From NCBI RefSeq assembly GCF_016811915.1, contig NZ_CP069127.1, positions 4,436,001-4,500,000 of the forward strand: DNA of 64,000 nt. Reading direction: 5' to 3'. This DNA comes from Brevibacillus choshinensis. GTDB taxonomy: Bacteria; Bacillota; Bacilli; Brevibacillales; Brevibacillaceae. Position 1 is the stretch's first letter. Each line of letters starts with the position of its first letter. This document shows positions 60,490 to 64,000 of this stretch, piece after piece. The notes beneath the pieces are model-generated. The model did no database searches and was not told the DNA's origin. It saw nothing but the letters and a program-made list of their open reading frames with translations. The translations under genes were made by a program, and so were the position numbers.

Positions 60490-61323
60490 ATGAAAAAGCT
60501 ACTTTTCTCCGCCTTAATCTCTAGCATGCTACTGGGTATTGTCGGCTGCGGCACTTCCGGATCCGGTTCAACCTCCCAGCCAAATAATACGACACCGCCT
60601 GCTGACCAAGCCGCTTCTCAAAGCCTGCTCGAGAAAGTGAAAGCAGACAAAAAGCTCGTGATCGGAACAGAAGGTACATACTCTCCTTTCACCTTCCACG
60701 ACGAATCCGGCAAATTGACAGGGTATGATGTCGAGGTCGTTACTGAGGTAGCGAAGCGCCTGGGAGTAGAGCCCGTGTTTCAGGAAACACAATGGGATGC
60801 GATTTTTGCAGGTCTGGATTCCAAACGCTTCGATGTGATTGCCAATCAAGTGGGCATTCGTCCTGACCGCCAGGAAAAATACGATTTCTCCAAGCCGTAT
60901 TCCGTATCGCATGCAGTCCTGGTCACCAATAAAAACAATACGACTGTAAAAGATTTTAAAGATATCAAAGGTCTGAAAGCAGGCCAATCGATGACGAGCA
61001 ACTACGCGGACCTCGCTCGCACCAACGGAGCCGAGATCGTCGCTGTCGACAGCTTCAACCAAGCGATGGATCTCATCGCGACCAATCGCGTCGACGTCGT
61101 GCTCAACGACAATCTGACTGTCCTCGATTACTTGAAGCACAAGCCAGATGCGCCTATCCAGATTGTCAAGAAAAACGAAGAGGGTCAACCAACCGCCTTC
61201 ATGTATCGCAAAGGCAGCACCGATCTGGCTGACGCGATGAATAAAGCGCTGGATGAAATGCAGCAGGACGGTACGCTGAAGAAGATTTCCGAAAAATGGT
61301 TCGGCGAAGATATCTCCAAATAA
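60490..61323 (+). CDS. Polar amino-acid ABC transporter substrate-binding lipoprotein (paralogue 1)
   Basis: A 277-residue binding protein of the SBP_bac_3 family. The lipobox VGC has Cys20. The body shows the family signature GYDVEVVTEVAKRLGVEPVF near residue 78 and VGIRPDRQEKYDFSKPY near 120. The TcyA/TcyJ-like cystine binders share the KYDFSKPY form, so cystine or a related amino acid is a plausible ligand. It has its own sigma-A promoter and is followed by a close paralogue. The permease and ATPase genes come after both. Confidence 0.9.
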   Translation: MKKLLFSALISSMLLGIVGCGTSGSGSTSQPNNTTPPADQAASQSLLEKVKADKKLVIGTEGTYSPFTFHDESGKLTGYDVEVVTEVAKRLGVEPVFQETQWDAIFAGLDSKRFDVIANQVGIRPDRQEKYDFSKPYSVSHAVLVTNKNNTTVKDFKDIKGLKAGQSMTSNYADLARTNGAEIVAVDSFNQAMDLIATNRVDVVLNDNLTVLDYLKHKPDAPIQIVKKNEEGQPTAFMYRKGSTDLADAMNKALDEMQQDGTLKKISEKWFGEDISK

Positions 61324-61327
61324 TTCA

Positions 61328-61356
61328 TTGACAAAACCACTCAACCCTTATAGTAT
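61328..61356 (+). promoter_or_regulatory. Sigma-A promoter of the second binding-protein gene
   Basis: TTGACA (61328-61333), a 17-base spacer and TAGTAT (61351-61356). It lies directly after the stop of the first paralogue and mirrors that gene's promoter. Confidence 0.8.
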
Positions 61357-61397
61357 TTTCCTTATTTAATTCACATCGGTTTAGTGGGGGTTATATT

Positions 61398-62237
61398 ATG
61401 AAAAAACAAATATTCACCGCATTCGTCTCGACTCTGGTTTTTGCACTAGCCGGCTGCGGGGCTGCACCGAGCAATGAATCTCATCAAAATCACCAAACCT
61501 CTGCCCCTGCTCAAGCAGAAGCACCTAAGGAACAAAACCTGCTCGATAAAGTAAAAACGGATGGCAAGCTCTTGATTGGAACCGAGGGCACCTATGCACC
61601 GTTCACCTTCCACGATACGACCGGCAAGCTGACCGGCTATGATGTGGATGTCGTGACGGAGGTAGCGAAGCGAATCGGTGTAGAGCCAGTCTTCCAGGAA
61701 ACGCAATGGGATGCGATGTTCGCGGGACTCGACTCCAAGCGGTTTGACGTGGTTGCCAATCAGGTCGGTATCCGTCCTGACCGCCAGGAGAAATACGATT
61801 TCTCCAAAGCGTACACCGTCTCTACCGCCGTACTCGTAACACACAAGGACAACACTAGCGTGAAAGGCTTTGAAGATATCAAAGGCTTGAAAGCAGCTCA
61901 GACGCTCACGAGCAACCTGACTGACATCGCGAAGAAGAACGGTGCAGAGATCGTAGGGGTGGAAGGCTTTAACCAGGCAATCGACCTTCTCGTCTCCAAG
62001 CGTGTCGACATCACGATCAACGACGGCCTCTCTCTCCTGGACTTCCTGAAACAGAAGCCTGATACGCCAATCAAGATCGTAGCCAAGGATCCGAATGTCG
62101 CGGAAAACGGCTTTATGTTCCGCAAAGGCAGCAAAGAGCTGGTAGATGCCTTCAACAGCGCGCTGGACGAAATGTCCAAGGATGGCACGCTGAAAAAAAT
62201 CTCTGAGAAATGGTTTGGTGCAGATGTCTCTCAGTAA
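61398..62237 (+). CDS. Polar amino-acid ABC transporter substrate-binding lipoprotein (paralogue 2)
   Basis: A 279-residue close paralogue of the preceding protein; the two agree along almost all of the mature domain, including GYDVDVVTEVAKRIGVEPVF and VGIRPDRQEKYDFSKAY. The lipobox is LAGC with Cys20. Differences cluster in the linker and in the last 80 residues, so ligand preference may differ. It has its own promoter, overlaps the permease gene by 14 bases, and is thus the copy tied to the transporter. Tandem duplication within the operon is the simplest origin. Confidence 0.92.
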   Translation: MKKQIFTAFVSTLVFALAGCGAAPSNESHQNHQTSAPAQAEAPKEQNLLDKVKTDGKLLIGTEGTYAPFTFHDTTGKLTGYDVDVVTEVAKRIGVEPVFQETQWDAMFAGLDSKRFDVVANQVGIRPDRQEKYDFSKAYTVSTAVLVTHKDNTSVKGFEDIKGLKAAQTLTSNLTDIAKKNGAEIVGVEGFNQAIDLLVSKRVDITINDGLSLLDFLKQKPDTPIKIVAKDPNVAENGFMFRKGSKELVDAFNSALDEMSKDGTLKKISEKWFGADVSQ

Positions 62238-62919
62238 CTTTTTTGACAATCCAGAACGCCTGGACCGTTGGATCTCAATCGCGCAAAGCTCCTTTCTCCC
62301 TCTGGTGAAAGGAGCCTTGCTCTATTCTTTGACGCTCGCGATTGCGTCCTTTTTCTTCGGTCTCATCATCGCTATTTTTACAGCATTGGCGCGAATCTCG
62401 GGAATCAAGCCGCTTGTGGCCATCGCCCGCGTCTACGTCTCGATCATTCGCGGTACACCTCTGCTCGTGCAGCTGTTTATCATCTTTTTCGGTCTTCCCA
62501 GCATCGGGGTGATGATCGATCCGATTCCATCTGCCATCATCGGGTTCTCTCTCAGCGTCGGAGCTTACTCTTCCGAAGTGGTCAGAGCAGCGATCCTGTC
62601 CATTCCAAAAGGCCAATGGGAGGCTGCGTACTCCATCGGTATGACGTACCGGCAGGCTCTGCAGCGGGTCATTCTCCCGCAGGCAGCTCGCGTTTCGGTG
62701 CCGCCTTTGTCCAATTCCTTTATCAGCCTGGTCAAGGATACCTCTCTCGCTGCTGCGATTCTCGTACCGGAGATGTTCCGAAAAGCGCAGGAAATCGTCG
62801 CATCCACCTATGAGCCTCTCCTCGTCTATTCGGAGGCCGCACTGATCTACTGGATGATTTGCTTTGTGCTCTCTATCATTCAGGACCGGCTCGAGAACCG
62901 GCTGGACCGTTACGTTTAA
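62224..62919 (+). CDS. Polar amino-acid ABC transporter permease
   Basis: A 231-residue permease of the HisM/TcyB type with about five helices. The EAA loop that contacts the ATPase is visible as GQWEAAYSIGMTYRQALQRVILPQAAR, starting near residue 125. The RGTPLLVQLFI segment near residue 80 is diagnostic for the family. I use the ATG at 62224, which overlaps the binding-protein gene; a TTG or GTG a few codons earlier cannot be excluded because no strong ribosome binding site is present. Confidence 0.92.
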   Translation: MSLSNFFDNPERLDRWISIAQSSFLPLVKGALLYSLTLAIASFFFGLIIAIFTALARISGIKPLVAIARVYVSIIRGTPLLVQLFIIFFGLPSIGVMIDPIPSAIIGFSLSVGAYSSEVVRAAILSIPKGQWEAAYSIGMTYRQALQRVILPQAARVSVPPLSNSFISLVKDTSLAAAILVPEMFRKAQEIVASTYEPLLVYSEAALIYWMICFVLSIIQDRLENRLDRYV

Positions 62920-62953
62920 TTGAATTGAAGTAGAAGTAGGTGAATTTCAAGCC

Positions 62954-63688
62954 ATGATAGCCATCACGGATTTGCACAAGCAGTTTCATCACCTGCAAGT
63001 GTTGAAAGGAATCTCCTTGAGTGTGGCCAAAGGGAAAGTCATCGTCATCATCGGACCGTCCGGCTCTGGGAAAACCACCCTTCTTCGCTGTTTGAACGCG
63101 CTGGAGGTACCGACCAGCGGCGCCGTTCAAATCGGAGAGGTCAAGATGGATTTCTCGAAAAAGGTAGAGCGCTCCCAGCTGCCACAGCTGCGCAAGCAAA
63201 CGGGCATGGTGTTTCAGAACTACAATCTCTTTCCGCACATGACAGCCTTGGAGAACGTCATGGAAGGCCCGGTCACAGTGAAAAAGGAGACCAAAGAAAA
63301 AGCGAGGGCCAAAGCCTCCACTCTCCTCGCAAAAGTGGGACTCGGCGATAAGCTCGATCATTACCCGGCGCAGCTTTCGGGGGGGCAACAGCAGCGTGTG
63401 GGAATTGCCCGCGCTCTCGCGATGGATCCGCAGGTCATGCTGTTTGACGAGCCTACATCAGCGCTGGATCCGGAGCTGGTCGGCGAGGTACTCAAGGTCA
63501 TGAAGGAGCTGGCACAGGAAGGTATGACCATGGTAGTCGTCACCCACGAGATGGGCTTTGCACGCGAGGTGGCGGACGAAGTCATTTTCATGGATCAAGG
63601 AGTCATCGTGGAGCACGGCACTCCGGAGCAGCTCTTTACCAGTCCTCGTGAAGAGAGAACACGCCAGTTCCTGCAGCATTTGAAGTAA
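62954..63688 (+). CDS. Polar amino-acid ABC transporter ATP-binding protein
   Basis: A 244-residue ATPase of the GlnQ/TcyC type. It has Walker A GPSGSGKTT near residue 34, Q-loop VFQNYNLFPHMT near 90, signature LSGGQQQR near 142, Walker B VMLFDEPTSALDPE near 161 and switch His in VVTHEMGFA. It completes the importer with the permease and two binding proteins. The ATG at 62954 follows the permease gene by 34 bases with a weak AGTAGGTG site. A strong terminator ends the operon. Confidence 0.94.
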   Translation: MIAITDLHKQFHHLQVLKGISLSVAKGKVIVIIGPSGSGKTTLLRCLNALEVPTSGAVQIGEVKMDFSKKVERSQLPQLRKQTGMVFQNYNLFPHMTALENVMEGPVTVKKETKEKARAKASTLLAKVGLGDKLDHYPAQLSGGQQQRVGIARALAMDPQVMLFDEPTSALDPELVGEVLKVMKELAQEGMTMVVVTHEMGFAREVADEVIFMDQGVIVEHGTPEQLFTSPREERTRQFLQHLK

Positions 63689-63708
63689 AATCTCTTTTTC
63701 GGCTAGAA

Positions 63709-63752
63709 AAAAAAAGACTCTGCGCCTCTCAATTGGCACAGAGTCTTTTTTC
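63709..63752. terminator. Bidirectional terminator after the amino-acid ABC operon
   Basis: AAAAAGACTCTG / CAGAGTCTTTTT twelve-base stem. It also ends the small minus-strand YjcZ-like gene. Confidence 0.85.
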
Positions 63753-63765
63753 ATGTAAAAATTCC

Positions 63766-63852
63766 TTAGTCATCACAGAAACATGCGATCAGAAGAATGA
63801 TGAGAATGATCCACAGAAAACCGCCATTGCCGAATCCAAAGCCAAATCCCAT
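63766..63852 (-). CDS. YjcZ-like small sporulation peptide, 28 aa
   Basis: A 28-residue peptide: a Gly/Phe-rich start (MGFGFGFGNGG), one hydrophobic helix (FLWIILIILLIA) and a short Cys/Asp end (CFCDD). This is the pattern of the YjcZ/YhzG-like sporulation peptides of Bacillales. GGGGAGAG lies eight bases before the ATG. A sigma-K-like promoter is found about 55 bases upstream, which supports expression in the mother cell late in sporulation. The precise role in the spore coat or membrane is unknown. Confidence 0.7.
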   Translation of the reverse strand: MGFGFGFGNGGFLWIILIILLIACFCDD

Positions 63853-63913
63853 CGCTATCTCTCCCCTCTCCTGCCGATGTGAGCTGCTGTCTATCAAACA
63901 GCGCTTCTATCTC

Positions 63914-63940
63914 ACCATATGAAAACCCGGTCATACCCGT
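63914..63940 (-). promoter_or_regulatory. Sigma-K-like promoter of the YjcZ-like gene
   Basis: On the minus strand AC (63940-63939), 17 bases, then CATATGGT (63921-63914) match the sigma-K consensus AC-N17-CATANNNT. Nothing else is visible from here to the window's right edge. Confidence 0.5.
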
Positions 63941-64000
63941 ATGGATGCCTGTCTAGCTCGTGTCCCAAATGCAAAAAAAACGGGTGCTTGCCTCTCCAGG

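Overview
The window reads as chromosomal DNA of a spore-forming, low-to-mid GC Bacillota, most likely Brevibacillus or a close relative. This is an inference from strong AGGAGG-type ribosome binding sites, sigma-A promoters, many intrinsic terminators, a Bacillus-style gene set (ilvD, trmB, tkt, yqgQ, a class A PBP, CitMHS with a CitST-like two-component system), a YjcZ-like peptide behind a sigma-K-like promoter, and an LPXTG protein with a dedicated sortase. No rRNA, tRNA, CRISPR array or intact mobile element was seen. The only transposon trace is an IS110-type transposase scar near 47.8 kb.

Layout. 0-2.8 kb (minus strand): a five-gene envelope module (unknown protein, Asp-rich lipoprotein, glutathionylspermidine-synthase-like ATP-grasp enzyme, DUF350 membrane protein, voltage-sensor-type channel cut by the window edge). 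2.8-9 kb: inositol monophosphatase, hotdog thioesterase, ilvD, an NlpC/P60 hydrolase and trmB. 9-12.8 kb: a citrate-type two-component system and a CitMHS transporter preceded by three tandem cre-like boxes. 13-18.4 kb: an ABC-2 exporter pair, an ECF sigma/anti-sigma pair and a divergent L,D-transpeptidase. 18.5-26.6 kb: class A PBP, transketolase, a small membrane protein with a Nudix enzyme, a DedA protein, a CBO0543-like protein and an IseA-like secreted protein. 26.8-29.8 kb: an ArsR-type regulator coupled to an MFS pump, then an unknown membrane protein. 29.9-36.9 kb: a signalling block with an MHYT-PAS-GGDEF-EAL protein, a giant sensor carrying two kinase modules, and a convergent REC-SARP/BTAD regulator.

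37-43 kb: a 1641-residue LPXTG adhesin and its class D-like sortase. 43-47.7 kb: yqgQ with a partner gene, a drug-type MFS pump, and a LysR/DHA2-MFS divergent pair. 47.8-52.1 kb: a catabolic-looking operon (alpha/beta hydrolase, SDR, ACS-type MFS) divergent from a TrmB-type regulator, with a CodY-like box between. 52.2-57.7 kb: an OppA-type lipoprotein, a sugar-nucleotide/uronate-type dehydrogenase, a small membrane protein, a cytidine deaminase, and an ABC-F protein whose leader carries a terminator right before the ribosome binding site (probable attenuator). 57.9-60.2 kb: a PrcB/copper-amine-oxidase-N protein, an AEC transporter and an Imm1-like protein. 60.4-63.7 kb: a complete polar amino-acid ABC importer with two paralogous binding lipoproteins, each behind its own sigma-A promoter.

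Functionally the window is rich in envelope biology (wall hydrolase, its putative inhibitor, PBP, L,D-transpeptidase, sortase and adhesin, ECF pair) and in small-molecule transport with dedicated regulators. The least ordinary items are the ATP-grasp/DUF350/channel module, the two-kinase sensor with a SARP-type regulator, the ABC-F attenuator and the three cre-like boxes. All function calls come from reading motifs by eye; no database search was run.
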